Positions 23,256-35,950 of a stretch of DNA of 64,000 nucleotides are shown in pieces. The notes under the pieces were generated by a model, which saw nothing but the letters and a program-made list of their open reading frames with translations, did no database searches and had not been told where the DNA came from. The position numbers and the translations under genes are program-made. Numbering within the stretch: position 1 is the first letter of the stretch; each line of letters opens with the position of its first letter. This DNA is from Madurella fahalii. Taxonomy: Eukaryota > Ascomycota > Sordariomycetes > Sordariales. The stretch spans positions 2,852,001 to 2,916,000 of the forward strand of contig CM056878.1 in the NCBI GenBank assembly GCA_029876055.1. Direction: 5' to 3'.

Positions 23256-26200
23256 TTACTGCATCGTTTTCAAGAAGCCGTCCAGATCGAAACTCTCCTC
23301 ATACTGCGTGTTATCCCACAGCTCACCCAGCCCCTCAAGCCAGGCCGCCTTCTTGCCGGGTTGCCGGACGTCACCCGTCTCTATGTCCACCATGTCTTCC
23401 TCTCTCCCCTCCAGGCTTTCTTTGGGCTTGTCCGAGATGAGGCTCGGTCCCGAATCGCCCAGATTGAACAGGTCCAGGATCTGGTCCGTGTCCATGGTGG
23501 CCAGCCCAGCGTTCTGCTGGTTCACCACCGTACTCGCCACGTCAATCTTGAACCGTTGCAGGCTGAGAATCTTCTCCTCGAGCGTGCCCCGTGTGATCAG
23601 CCGGTACACGTTGACCACTTTCTTCTGCCCAATGCGGTGAGCACGGTCCATGGCCTGCAAGTCCTTCTGCGGGTTCCAGTCGTGCTCGACAAAGATGACC
23701 GTGTCGGCGCCCGTAAGGTTCAGACCGAGACCGCCCACGCTCGTCGTGAGCAGCAACACGTCATACGAGGGGTCGCTGTTGAACTTGTTGACAATGTCTT
23801 GGCGCCGGTTGGCCTCGACTGAGCCGTCGAGGCGGAGGTATTGCACCGACGGAAGCATGCTCTTCAGCACTGTGTTCTGCACCATGTCAAGCATCTCCTT
23901 CATCTGGCAGAAGATCAGGGCACGGTGCGGTTTGATGGGCGTGTACAGCGGGTCCGACGACTCCTGGCCTTCGACGCCGATGCCGCAGTCGACAAGAAGA
24001 TCTCTGAGCGCCGTGAGCTTGGGCGCATGCGCTGGATCCTCCAGGCTCGTGTTCTGCTTAGCAAGGAACCTCTGTGTGTCTTCGTATGCTCTGTGGCCCG
24101 GCTTCATGACCAACGCAGGCGAGTTGCAGAGCTTGCGCATGTACTGTAGCGCCTGGAAGATGTGTTGCTTGGCTTCCTTATCGTCTCGTCCGGCCTCTTC
24201 TGTGATCTTCTTGGCTTCCCTCTTGGTGAAATCCTCAAAGAGCTTGATCTGCAGGTCGCTGAGGTCGCAATAGTAATTCTGCAGAATCTTTGGCGGTAGG
24301 TCGTTGAGCACTTCCTCCTTGAGCCGCCGCAGTAGGAATGGTAGCACCTGCTTGTGCAACGCTTCGATGGCCAGCGCGCCGGCTTCTTGCTCTTTCGAAG
24401 AAGCCTTGCTGTACCGACTATTCGCAATCGGTTTCGCGAAACGGTCGAGGAACACCTTTTCCGCCCCCAAGAAGCCCGGCATCAGAAAGTCAAAGAGAGA
24501 CCAGAGTTCGAGCACGTTGTTCTGGATCGGCGTGCCCGTCAAGATGAGTCGGTGGTTGCTGATGAGTCGCTTGACAGCCATCGTTATCTTCGCCTTTGGA
24601 TTTTTTATCAAGTGGCCTTCGTCGAGGACGACGTAGTTCCAGTTATACTTGTCAACGACATCAATGTCGTTTCGGCAGACGTCATACGACGTGACTACGA
24701 TATCGGTCTTATCCAACACATCCTTCATGGCCTTGCGGTCTGCTGGAGGGCCAACGTACGCCGTGACGCTCAGGAAGGGAGCGTACGTCTTAATCTCCTG
24801 CTGCCAGTGTCCGGAAAGGGTGGGCGGGCAGACAATCAAAGACGGGAGTCTCCTAACATCCGGGGCTCCTGTCTTCGCAAATTCTTCCGCGCGCTGGTGA
24901 TGATCGCTTGCAACGATGCAAATCGTCTGGAGAGTTTTGCCGAGACCCATATCGTCGCAAAGAATGCCGTGTAGGTGATACTTGTTGAGGAAGTTGAGCC
25001 AGTTGACGCCCTCTTGTTGGTACGAGCGGAGTTCTGCCTTGATCGCAACTGGGATCTGGAAAGGCTCCACCTTCTTCGGATCCAGCAGCTGAGCGATGAA
25101 TGTTCTCTCCCGGTCCCGGCCCCTTAAGAGCTCTTCGGAAAGCCCTGGGGGATCGGGAATACCAGCCTCGAGCGGAACCAGCTTGACCAGGGTCGCGAAA
25201 GATGTCGTGGCGATTAGTCTGATCTCGTTGTCCGAATCGCTCATTCTGCCTAGCACCGGCACGATGAGGAAGATGACATAGGGAAGGATGGCATCGCCCA
25301 TGACGGCAATGAGATGGTAGATGACCTCGATGGCGCCCTGGCGGAAGCTCAGGTCTAGAGGGTTGTTGATTGATGGCAAGACCTTCTCTACCAAGGCAGT
25401 CATGCCCTCGACGGTAATGATGCTGCATATCGTCGCCATGCATTTAGCTGCCATGTAGCGGAACACGGACAGATCGGAGCGCAGAGCCTTGATCACCAAC
25501 GGCACCTGCCGCATGATGAAGGGATGGAGGGCCGTGTGCAGTGTCGGGGTCATGGTTCGGATCACCGACATAGCATCGACGATTTCCTGGCCAAAGGTAT
25601 TCGCCGGATCCTTGGCTTCCAACGGGAGATCGCCCGAGAACGCCCTCACCAGAGGTTCCTCCATGAACGCCTGCAGACTCGGGACGCGAGTCAGGAGATC
25701 AGCACCAAAAGTCTGCGATAGGATCTCGAGAGCTTCTTTGGCTCCGCGACGGGTGATGCGGGCTGCCCTGGCTTCCCGTGCGAATTTGACAGCATCCGGA
25801 TGGTCGACTCGGTCCTCTTCCTTCTGCATTGAGAGGATGACGGTGGTTTTGTGGGCGTGGATAGGGAACTCGGGGGTCTCTGCGACTTCGACGCACGAGA
25901 ACTTGACTAGGTTCGCGACCACCTTATCGGCTGGACCCCGGCGACCGGAGTCCGTGAAGAGCTGTACAAGACGTGCAATTGTGGCAGCCGAACGGCTTTG
26001 CAGCTCTTGGTTCTCTTCCGTCTTGATGCTGTCCATGATAGCCTTGATGAGAGGGCTCGGCTTTTTGGGAAGGACCTTCATTGCCACCAAGGCGCAAGCA
26101 GCCGCAGCTCGGATACGCGCATCCCGGGCCTCCTTGGCCGACTTTGCTTCCTCGATCACAGAGACTGCGGCATCACGGGCCTCATTGAGCTGCGGTAGAG

Positions 26201-29104
26201 CAATTAATCTCTGACCAGGCGCCATGACCTTCTTGAGCCTCTCAAAGTCGTCGCCTACGACCTTCTCTGCGTTTGCGACCGAAAATGCTCCGGGCCCTGC
26301 TTCCGGCTCGCCTTGGACGACAACCGCAAGGGTGGGTAGTTTGCTGGAAGATACCTTGCCGTGGTCGCGGAAGAGGTTGACGAGCTGCTGCGATTGCGAA
26401 CGTACCCGGTGCACGTAGCTCACCAAGTCCCGATAATGAGACGGGCGGTCCTGATCAATGATCCGCTGCAACGGCTCGACAAACCGAGCGGCTATATCAC
26501 TTGTGACACAGTTCTTTGCGTACTCGTCGATAACCATGGCGGCAGTAAGTTGGGTAGAAGCGTACGGGGACGTGAGACCCTGCAGGATACTGCTGTCATA
26601 CGAGCCCAGGGCTGACGGCGGGAGCAGGGACATGATGAGACCCATAGCCTTGGCGGCCGAGACGCGTGAGCGGACCAGCACGTCCATGCCGACCAGGTCC
26701 ACGTCACCTTGCATCATGTGGCCGTCAACGTCGTGAGTCTGGGCGGTGGGGGGCACATCGTCCACCTTCGTTGACTTCCTCCGACGCTTGGTAGCCCTCT
26801 CTGCTCCCTCAGGCGGTGATGATCGCCTGTTGCTAACAGGAGTAACACCAGGGAGGGAGTACGTCCCCCCGGACGGCTTCTGGAAAAGGCTCCCATTCAT
26901 GGGGATGGGATGCCGCGAAACACCGATGGGATGCAGTGTCAGCTGCATGAGGGCATCCACGTGTGCCTCAAACTCGTCGGCGAGGATGGCGGGAGTCTTG
27001 GCTAGATTGCGCACAAGCGCTGTCCATAGCTGTATGGACATGGCGAGCGTTTCTTGGTCCCTCTCGACCAGGATGTTCTGGAAGATGAGGCGCAGGATCC
27101 TCCCGCTGAGCCACCCTTGAGAGGTGTCGCTCCCGAGATTTGCAAAAGTCATCAAAGCCTTCAATACAGCAAGCCGTACCGAAGTGATGGTATGCCGAAG
27201 GAAGGGGTAGAGTCTGGGAACAAGGAGCGTGAAAGATCTCTCCTCGTCTTGAGACGCCGAGATTTTCATGGCTTCCAGGACTTCAGGGAAGCTGCAGAGC
27301 GTGGCCAGCAAGTCCATGATCTTGCCGGTCGAGGCACTCAGATCATCGCCGAGGTTGGAAAGACTCTCCCAGACGATGTTGATCAGGCTATCGAGGGCCT
27401 CCGGGCGCTTCATGACGAACTCCTTAGCCATTGGGATTAATGTAGCTGCGCTGACCGAGCGGACGTCGTCGTCGATGTCGCCCAGGCCTTTCATGACGGA
27501 GCGGATGACGCCGTCGATCATGTCCCCATCTTGGAGTAAGAGGTCCTTTCGCACTGCGACGACATACCTCAAGCCTACCATGCCTCCATGGCATATGGCC
27601 CACTTGTGCTGCTCTAGCTCCAGATCTTCCTGCATCACCATCCGATAGAGCAGTCGGTAGATGGCATAGACAGACTGTGGGGGGACGTGTCGGAGGACTG
27701 ATCCGAGCGTCTGGCCAACGGTCTCCCTGATAGGAGCTACGGACGTGTCGGAACTGTAGTCGGTGAACTTGTCGAGCATAAGCACGCAGCAGAGCCGACA
27801 GGCAAGGTCATCCAGCCATTGTCGATTAAGGTCGTCATTCTCCTTGCGCGATTTGGCTCTCCGCCGTCCGGCACCTGCACCCTGGACTCGCACGACTTCC
27901 CGCAGACCCATGGCCGCGCCGTGGCGCGTCTCCCACTGGGGGTCGAACAAATCGACCTTGAGGAATTCGCAGAGCCGCTCGTATGGCCATTCGGTGCCTT
28001 CCATGCTATCGTCGGCCTCGATCTCGGACTTGATGGGAAGGATGGGGCCTTTGAACTCTGACACGACCTTGGTGTCTTCGTCCACGTCGGCCGGCCTGTC
28101 GAGGCTAAAGTAATCGGACATCTTGCCATTTTTCTTAGAGTCGGCATCGACCATCGGAGTATCGTCGGCGAACCCCTCGGAGCCTGCGGTCGTGGACCGG
28201 CGAATGGACAGGTCTCCAAACCCGCTCTTGCCTTGGGCTGCCTTTTGAGCCTCTCGCTTCCGCTTCCGCTTCAACACGTTGAGCTGGCGCGTGCTAAGTT
28301 TAGTCTCGTCCATATTTTGGCTCTGGCTGTCGTTATCTTGCCGTCCGAAACCATTCGCGCTAGTCGACTCCTGCGGCGTCCCAGGGCTGAAGGCATGGTC
28401 GCTGACGATGGGCATCTCCTCGTCTTCGAACACCCGGCCAAGAAGCCCGAGCCTGCCGTTCAGCGTCTTTTTCAGATGGGCCAGCCGCTTCTGTGGGTCC
28501 AAGGCAGCGAGCGTGTAGTCCACGGCGCCACCGCGGAGCAGTTGGCGCCCATATTTGAGGATGGCCGTGATGTCAAGGGTGTCAAGGTGAAAGTATTCTT
28601 CCTGATCGAAGAATGAGTCCCTCTGCTCTTCCTTCTTGACAAAGCCATTTTCGCTGGCGGGTTCGGGTGGGTCGGATTCTTCATCCGAGTTGGGGTCGTA
28701 AGGCGCTGCATTCTCAACGATTTTCCCTATCGCCTTGGCAGCAGTGCTTCTGGTTTCCCAGTCTTTGTGGCGGAGATAGGGAACAACCCTGGAAAGAAGG
28801 TTAAAAAGCTCTTCGGGATGCTGTTTCTGCCAGTCCGCGAGCTGGTTGACGGCAGTATCCCGTATTAGTCGGGTGCTGCCCGTTTCGAGAATCCTATCGG
28901 GAAGTGTTAGCGGCAACGCACAAAGAGGCAGCACAGATATTTGTGTTGCCGCGCTTGTCCCGAGGCGGAAGACGACATATTGTCTGTGCAGCTACGCGCA
29001 AGGGTCGACTCACGTAACGAGCCGATCAAGCCTAGCATCATCTGGTTAGCGCGACAATCACCCAAGCCAGAAACCGCCAAGAGTCAAACTCACCGAGACG
29101 CCAT
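23256..29104 (-). CDS. MOT1: TBP-removing Swi2/Snf2 ATPase Mot1 (BTAF1)
   Basis: This is a large essential-type transcription regulator that uses ATP to strip TATA-binding protein from DNA. Proposed exons are 29104-29094 (11 nt coding), 29031-29014 (18 nt) and 28893-23256, giving 1888 residues. The joined start reads MASRLDRLVTILETGSTRL, as in the family. Residues 1 to ~1260 are HEAT-repeat-like (for example LLSRVVPYLRHKDWETRSTAAKAIGKI-type helices), with an acidic/basic insert near 60-270. The Snf2 ATPase follows: DDMGLGKT (Walker A) at ~1323, LDEGHLIKN at ~1434, LTGTPIQNN and the C-terminal DRAHRIGQ. The main exon is uninterrupted for 5.6 kb. The two small 5' exons rest on phase and family agreement (acceptors GCTAG and GATAG, donors GTGAGT). 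Confidence 0.97.
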
Positions 29105-29850
29105 TCTTGTTTCATGTCAACGATTTCCGTCGGATTAAAAAGCACCTCGTACCATGGCACTGCATCTTGGTTAGCCGTTGCCCGCGGCTTTGTCTTAATG
29201 ATCCTCTCGAACAACGGCGGCGACATGGAGAAAGCGAGGTCTGCGACGGCGGCCGCTGCCTCGCAGGCGATCGCCCAGAACACGGCATGTGCCGCGGTTG
29301 CACAGCAACATCGCGTAGCAACAGCCTTCCCCAAGTAATCAAGATGGAAGGCCAACAAATGCAAGTAAAATGAGAATCACCTGAACTGGCAGGGAAATGG
29401 GCACATGCGCCCAGCTGGCGGACAGCTGGCAACTCGATGAAGTGTAACAACGCACCTGTACCTTTTGCCGAACGGTAGCGCGAAATAACAGCTGAAGGAT
29501 AGCTCTGATGAAGCGTTGCAATGGTTACCTGTCCATACGCTGTGGGAGGGCTCAGCTCGATGTCAAATGAAAACAGGATGCAAAGAGGAGCTGTGAGGAA
29601 TGAAATAACCTCGATTTTAGATAATGGGGAGCGACTATCTACCTTTTTCCCGTGAACCACTCTTAGAAGGTGAGAGCGGGCAGGTGGGCTAGACCAATGC
29701 AAGGTGTGGCGGCAGGGTGGAAGGTCAGGTTGAGCGACCTGCCACAGGTGTGGCCAGTGGGTGTGAGGCGCGGGTGGTGGATTTGGCGAGGCGGAGTGTG
29801 CGCGCAGGGCGAGCAGCAAGCGTGGGAAGGTCGGGTGGAGGGCGGGCGCC

Positions 29851-29886
29851 TGTCTATAAAGAAACATTGGTTTAAATTTATAGACA
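29851..29886. repeat. Inverted repeat with 10-bp perfect arms
   Basis: TGTCTATAAA at 29851-29860 is mirrored by TTTATAGACA at 29877-29886 across 16 nt. The loop can form a further AAAC/GTTT stem. About one such hit is expected by chance in 64 kb, so function is uncertain. Confidence 0.6.
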
Positions 29887-31266
29887 AGCGACCTTGCCGT
29901 TCCCAACGATCCTGCCCCCCGGCCCTCCATTTTAGCGCCATTCCTAGACCCCTGTCCATGCGCCGCCCCAAGTCCCGTGCCCCGTTCCCCGACCCAAAAT
30001 TCATTGCACCCATCAACGAACAAAAAGAACATGGCAAGCGCATCCATCAATCAGCACCCATCCACTCAGGCTTTGAAATCCGAAGGGCGGACGGCCAATC
30101 CGTTGTTCCCTTCTTTATACGCCACCGTAATGGGTGGTACGCTATGCGGTTCCGGTACTTTATAGTGTGCCACATCCACAAGACGGGCCCAAAGCGGGAA
30201 CGTGTCCACCTCGTCTGCCTGAGAGCGAGGCTCTCGGATCTACCCAAGAGCTTCAGGCTGCATCGTCGCAGAGATGGTTTGGTTGGAACACAGCGCAGGC
30301 ACAAGACATTCGTGCCGTCCCGCCGTACCGTGTTGCGCAGCATAAACAAGGTCCGCCGCCGCCCTTCTCAGGGCGACCTGCCAGAGTGTGGCCAGACAAC
30401 GGGACGGGGGACGTAATCATCGGCAGCAGCCTCCTGCACATGTTCTTTTTCCGTATGCCCAAGGCTACCTGATAAGTGCATAAATTACCAAACCTGGGCT
30501 GCCGGGTGCCACACCTTATCTGCCATGGAAACACAGATCTGCCATGCAACTAAAATTCGTCCAAGACGGGTTGCTCCTCGTCCAGATGCTAGCTGAGCTG
30601 ATGGTCAAAAACACTTCATCGAGTTTCGGGGGAAACTTGCAAAACTGCGGACAGCAGGAGTAAAGCGCTGTTGATGACAGCACCATAGAGAAACTGTCTT
30701 GGCAGTCACAGTATCCGAACCGCAAGGCAGTTGACTAATAATTCGGGAGCTGGGCGTTTGTCCCATCCCAAGCCCAAGGGCTGCAAATGAAATCCGGGCT
30801 CCCGAAGCCGCGCATTACGCTATACTGGCACTTCATCAGGTAGGGGAGCCCTGGCCATGACAGAAGACCGGCAAAGTATATAGGTGGAGGTGCGACAGAG
30901 ATTACAAGACACAGATGTGGTCGTCAGAAGATGGGTGCATAAGCCGCGACGTGATCATCTTGGAACAAACCCCGTTGGGCTCGGCCCCGGTGTTCCCCAA
31001 TTCCGGAAAATCGCATGCAAGGGGGAAATAGGCCAAACTGTGATTTGCACCTTGCACCGGAAAACCTAAAGGCAAGACGAAGGACCACGTGCTGTGCTGA
31101 CTAAGACTGGCCAACGAGGCCCGAGCTTTTGCTCTAGCGTTTGGTGGAAGCTTGCGACGGGCGCGACAAGACGCGTGAGGAAAAGTCCCCCTCCATCCAT
31201 CCACGCCAACCCGCGCGGGCTCGCTCCTCCCCAGAGACCTCGACATGGTGATGCCCGCAAGAAAAA

Positions 31267-31338
31267 CCACAACAACAACGACGACGACGACAACAACAAC
31301 AACAACAACAACAACAGCAACGACAACAACAACAACAG
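31267..31338 (+). repeat. Triplet repeat tract (CAA/ACG type) in the SMC3 leader
   Basis: AAC units are interspersed with GACGACGAC over about 72 bp, 120-190 bases before the SMC3 start codon. It is probably in the 5' UTR. Confidence 0.85.
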
Positions 31339-31458
31339 TCACAAACACCTTTCAACATTTGTCTTTGTATTGATGCTCGTAAATATTCCCCCTGACTGGC
31401 CGCACTATTTGTCTGTTGTTTTTGACTCTGCCGTCGAGTCGGCAGCACGGGAGCAAAT

Positions 31459-34400
31459 ATGCATATCAAGCAGATCATCATTCAGGGCTTCAAAAGGTGC
31501 GCTAAGAACTCTGGATAAGCCTGGCTCCATTCGTTGTTATTGCCTCTAGGTGTGCTCTGATTACACGTGCTGACAATTGCCCTCAGCTACAAGGAACAGA
31601 CCGTGATAGAACCCTTCTCCCCCGGCACCAATGTCATCGTCGGGCGCAATGGCTCGGGCAAGAGTAACTTCTTTGCTGCAATTCGGTTTGTCTTGAGCGA
31701 TGCCTACACAAACATGAGCCGCGAAGAGCGGCAGGCGCTCCTGCACGAAGGCTCCGGTTCGGCAGTCATGTCCGCATATGTCGAGATCATCTTCGACAAC
31801 TCGGATAAGCGGTTCAGCGAACCGGGCGATGAGGTTGTGATCCGCCGGACGATTGGCCTCAAGAAAGATGAATATTCAGTCGATAAGAAAGTTCAGACTC
31901 GGGCTGATGTCCTCAAAATCCTCGAGACGGCCGGGTTTGCGAAGGAGAACCCCTTCTACATTGTCCCCCAGGGGCGCGTTGCCGCCATTACCAACATGAA
32001 GGAGTCGGAGAGGCTCAATCTCTTGAAGGAGATTGCGGGAACCAATACGTACGATGATCGCCGGATACAGTCGCTCAAGATCATGGCCGAGACGAATAGC
32101 AAGCGCGAGAAGATCGATGAGACCCTGGCATACATCAAAGAGCGCCTGAGTGAGTTGGAAGAGGAGAAGGATGAGCTTCGGGACTTCCAGGACAAAGACC
32201 GGGAGCGGAGGTGCCTCGAATACGCCCACTGGCACCGACTGCAAGCTACCAACGCCGAGACCTTAGAGCAACTGGAGGAAGCGAGGCAAGGAGGAGCCGG
32301 CGCTTCGACGAAGGACCGCGTGCAGCTTCAAAAGACGGAGAAGGAAATGGCCACCTTGGATCAGAAGTCCCACGAGTTGAAGCAGACTCTTGATCTGCTT
32401 GCCATGGAGCGGCGCCAGCTAGACGAAGATCGTAAAGATGCGGCTCGAGCTCGAGCAAAGGCCGAACTGAAAGCAAAGAACCTCGATGAGAACCGGCACG
32501 CCCGGGAGCAAGACCAGAACAAGCAGGAGATTGAACTAAGGGAAGTCAGAGGGAAGATCCAGGCTGCCGAGTCGGACATTGCAAAAATCAAGCCCGAGTA
32601 TGAGAAGTGGAAGAACCAAGAGGACGAGATCAGGATGCAGCGAGACTTGGCCGCCGCCGGGCGAAGCCGTCTACTAACGAAGCAGACCCGGAGTACCCAA
32701 TTTAAGACAAAGGCTGAACGTGATTCCTTCCTCAAACAGGAGATTGACGACGCCACGACGTCGCTGGGTGTGCAGAAAGCCAACGCCATGGATGCGAAGG
32801 AACAAGTGAAGTCGGTCGAGGCTTCCATCACCCAGTTAGAACAGTCTATCCACGACATCCGCCAACAGATCGAGGGCTACGGCGGAAACCGAGGCACTCT
32901 CGCCGAAAAGTTGACCAAGGCTCAGGAAGCTCGGGAGCAACTGCACGAAGAGCGTAAGAGGCTTCGGCGCGAGGAAGACAAGCTCAACTCGTTGCTCGCG
33001 AACACGCGGGCTGAGAGGGATCATGCAGAGTCAATCCTCGCTCAATCCATGGATTCAGCAACTGCCAAGGGACTCGCTTCCATCAGGCGGCTGAAGCGGG
33101 AGAAGGACGTCCCTGGCGCCTACGGCACTCTGGCGGAGCTGATGAGAGTGCCGATGGAGGCGTACAAGCTGCCGGTCGAGCAGGTAGCGGGCAACAGCCT
33201 CTTTCATTATGTCGTTGATAACGACAAAACGGCAACGATGCTCTCAGATCATCTCTACAAGACCTACGGTGGACGGCTCACTTTTATGCCTCTGGAGCAA
33301 CTGCGGCCCAGGCAAGTTAAGATGCCCAGGGCATCAGACGCCCAGCCTCTCATCAGCAAGATTGAGTACGAACCGGAGTATGAGAAGGCATTCCAACAAG
33401 TTTTCGGCCGTACCATTGTCTGCCCAAACCTTTCCATCGCTTCACAGTACGCTCGAACTCACGGCCTAGATGCTATCACGCCAGAAGGTGACACAACAAA
33501 CAAGAGGGGCGCAATGACTGGGGGGTACGTTGATGCACGGAGGTCACGACTAGATGCGGTGCAGAAGGTCAGGACACTGCGCAATCTATATGAGCAACAG
33601 CTGGCAGACATCGACAAGATTCGGAAAGAAATCGACATTACCGACCAGAAAGTCACGAGCGCCAGCGGCGAGGAGCACAAGCTCGAGCAGCAAATGCGCC
33701 AGTTCGACCTCGGCTTCGAACCGCTGAAGACTGAGCTCCGGAGCAAGAACGCGCAGCTGGAGCGCGAGCGGACTCATCTGGAGTCGGCCCTAGACCGACA
33801 CGCTCAGGTAGAAAAGAACCTCAAGGAGCTAGACGACTCCATCTCAACCTATCAGGCTGAGCTCTCCCAAGAATTTAAGAAGGCGCTCTCAGCGAGCGAG
33901 GAGCGTCAACTAGAGGAGTTTGACAGAGAGTTCCGTCGCTTGCAGGGTGAGCTGAAGGAAGTCAGCAAGCGACGCCTCGAGCTCGAAGGACGTAAGAGGC
34001 TTCTCGAGACTGAGCTGAATAGTCACCTTCGGCCGCAGTTGGATCAGCTGAGAAGCCAGGCTTTCGAGAACTCTACGGCAGGCGGCAGCGAGAGCTACAA
34101 GGACGCCCAGAGAGAACTCAAGAAAGCACAGAGGGCCATGACCGAAGTAGAGCAGCAACTGCAAGAGAACGAACGGAAGACAGAAAAAGCGAGCGGCGAA
34201 CTCGCGAAAGTTGAGGCCGAAAGGGCCCAGAAAGAGCAGGAGATGCAGGAGTTGCAGAAGCAGATGAGCCAGCACCAAAAGAGGATGGAGAAGAACATCC
34301 AGACAAGAGCCCGGCTCGTCAGCCAGGCTGCCGAGTACGCAAAGAACATCCGGGATCTCGGCATCTTGCCCGAGGAGGCGTTTGGGAAGTACGAGAAGAT

Positions 34401-35258
34401 GAAATCGGAGCAGGTGAGTTGATGTGACCTCGGCAGTTTCCGTCCAAGGCTTGCTAACAGCAGCAGATCGAGTCAAGGCTAAGGAAGGTCAACGAGGCGC
34501 TCAAGAAGTACAAGCATGTGAACAAGAAGGCCTTTGACCAGTACAATAGCTTCACGACGCAGCGCGAGCAGCTGCTGAAGCGGCGGAAGGAGCTCGACAC
34601 GTCACAGGCATCGATCGAAGCATTGATTGAGCATCTCGACCAGGAGAAGGACGAGGCAATCGAGCGAACATTCAAGCAAGTGTCGCGGGAGTTTGCCACC
34701 ATTTTTGAGAAGCTAGTCCCGGCGGGCCACGGGCGTCTTGTGATCCAGCGCAAGGCCGACCGCGGCAAGAACCGCAACGCCGACGAGTCGGACGAGGAGC
34801 AGACAACTGGTGTCGAGAGCTACACGGGTGTGGGCATCAGCGTGTCGTTCAACTCCAAGGTCATGGACGAGCAGCAAAAGATCCAGCAGCTCAGCGGTGG
34901 TCAGAAGAGTAAGCGTCTATCTCTAGTTTATCACTCAGCCATTTCCCTCAGCTAACATCTCATAGGCTTGTGCGCCCTGTGCCTCATCTTTGCTCTCCAG
35001 GCGGCTGAATCGAGTCCCTTTGTCATCTTTGACGAGGTCGACGCCAATCTGGACGCGCAGTACCGGACGGCTGTGGCCAGCCTGCTCGACACTATCTCCA
35101 AGGAACAGCATACGCAGTTCATTTGCACCACCTTCCGGCCCGAGATTGTCCATGTCGCCGACAAGTGTTACGGCGTGACGTTCCACAACAAGACCAGCAC
35201 GATTGACTGCGTGCCGACTGAAGAGGCGCTGAATTTCGTTGAGGGACAGAAGAAGTAA
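31459..35258 (+). CDS. SMC3: Cohesin ATPase subunit Smc3
   Basis: Smc3 forms the cohesin ring with Smc1 and Scc1 and holds sister chromatids together. Exons 31459-31496, 31587-34413, 34467-34908 and 34966-35258 give 1199 residues, the normal length. The start reads MHIKQIIIQGFKSYKEQ. Walker A is at 32-39 (GRNGSGKS). The lysine pair K105-K106 in GLKKDEYS corresponds to the Eco1 acetylation sites known in yeast and human. Coiled coils run from ~170-490 and ~675-1000, with the hinge at ~510-670. The ABC signature LSGGQKS is followed by FVIFDEVDANLD (Walker B/D loop). The last intron (57 bp) splits the serine after LSGGQK. The second intron ends in tandem CAG acceptors (34460, 34463, 34466), all in frame, so one or two extra Gln are possible. 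Confidence 0.98.
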
Positions 35259-35950
35259 TGAGTACCGATGGACCCTGGTATCTCCTTGTACGCGGGTTTA
35301 TCGGCGTTGGTTGGGGGCCTGTCAACGGCGTTGGTCATGATATCATGGAGGGCTCTTGAGTTACGTATGCAATGGGGCCTGTTGCACTAGCAGCAAGCTT
35401 TATTTCAATAAGCGGCGGCAGGTTGCTTGTGTGCGAGCGGTTCGATTGTATGGCTATGCTTTGGCCCTTGTTTAGCAAGTCAGGTGCTGCAGTTGAATAG
35501 ATTCCACTACGAAGCTGTGTTGGGACCATTGGAATGAACCCTGCGACCTTGCATCAAGGAACTATTCGCAGAGTGTTTGAGCCGGTGTTTATTACAAATT
35601 CCGAGCAAGGCAGATCGGCAGTTGAGGTGCAACTGCGGGGAGAGCGGCTTCCGTTATCCTCTCCAAACGCTCCAGCTGTCTTCGGATGCATTCTAATATA
35701 CCTACGTAGCGTAGACGAGGCAGGTGAGATGGTACGATTTTTTTTTTTTCTTTTTTGTAACATCGCCAGTAAACGAAAGAATCCGTCTAGTCCACGATCG
35801 GTCTGCTCACCTACGACTCCCACTCAAGCATCATTGAAGTCCATCGCTTGATATCCGCCTCATCCTCACCGTATCTACCTACCATAGCTACTTCCACCAG
35901 AACAACTCTTGCCCCCCTCCCCCCCTCAAAACAAACATCCCAAAAGAAAA
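35259..35950. other. Intergenic region SMC3-amidohydrolase
   Basis: This contains the SMC3 3' UTR and the decarboxylase promoter. A T-rich run lies near 35740-35757. The ~60 bases before 35951 are C-rich then A-rich (CCCCCTC...AAAGAAAA), typical of a fungal leader. No gene is seen. Confidence 0.5.

Larger units (their letters stand above)
29105..31458. other. Intergenic region between divergent MOT1 and SMC3
   Basis: This 2.35-kb gap must contain both promoters. Long overlapping frames at 29112-30050 and 29670-30416 run on opposite strands, have Pro/Arg-skewed composition and show no domain. A small perfect inverted repeat is at 29851-29886, and a triplet-repeat tract lies at 31267-31338 in the likely SMC3 leader. 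Confidence 0.5.

Noticed and set aside
23361..28616. Many plus-strand frames opposite MOT1
   Set aside because: They are shadows of the single 5.6-kb MOT1 exon, whose ATPase motifs fix the minus strand as coding.
29112..30416. Long frames on both strands between MOT1 and SMC3
   Set aside because: They overlap on opposite strands, have Pro/Arg/His-skewed composition typical of GC-rich non-coding DNA, and show no domain.
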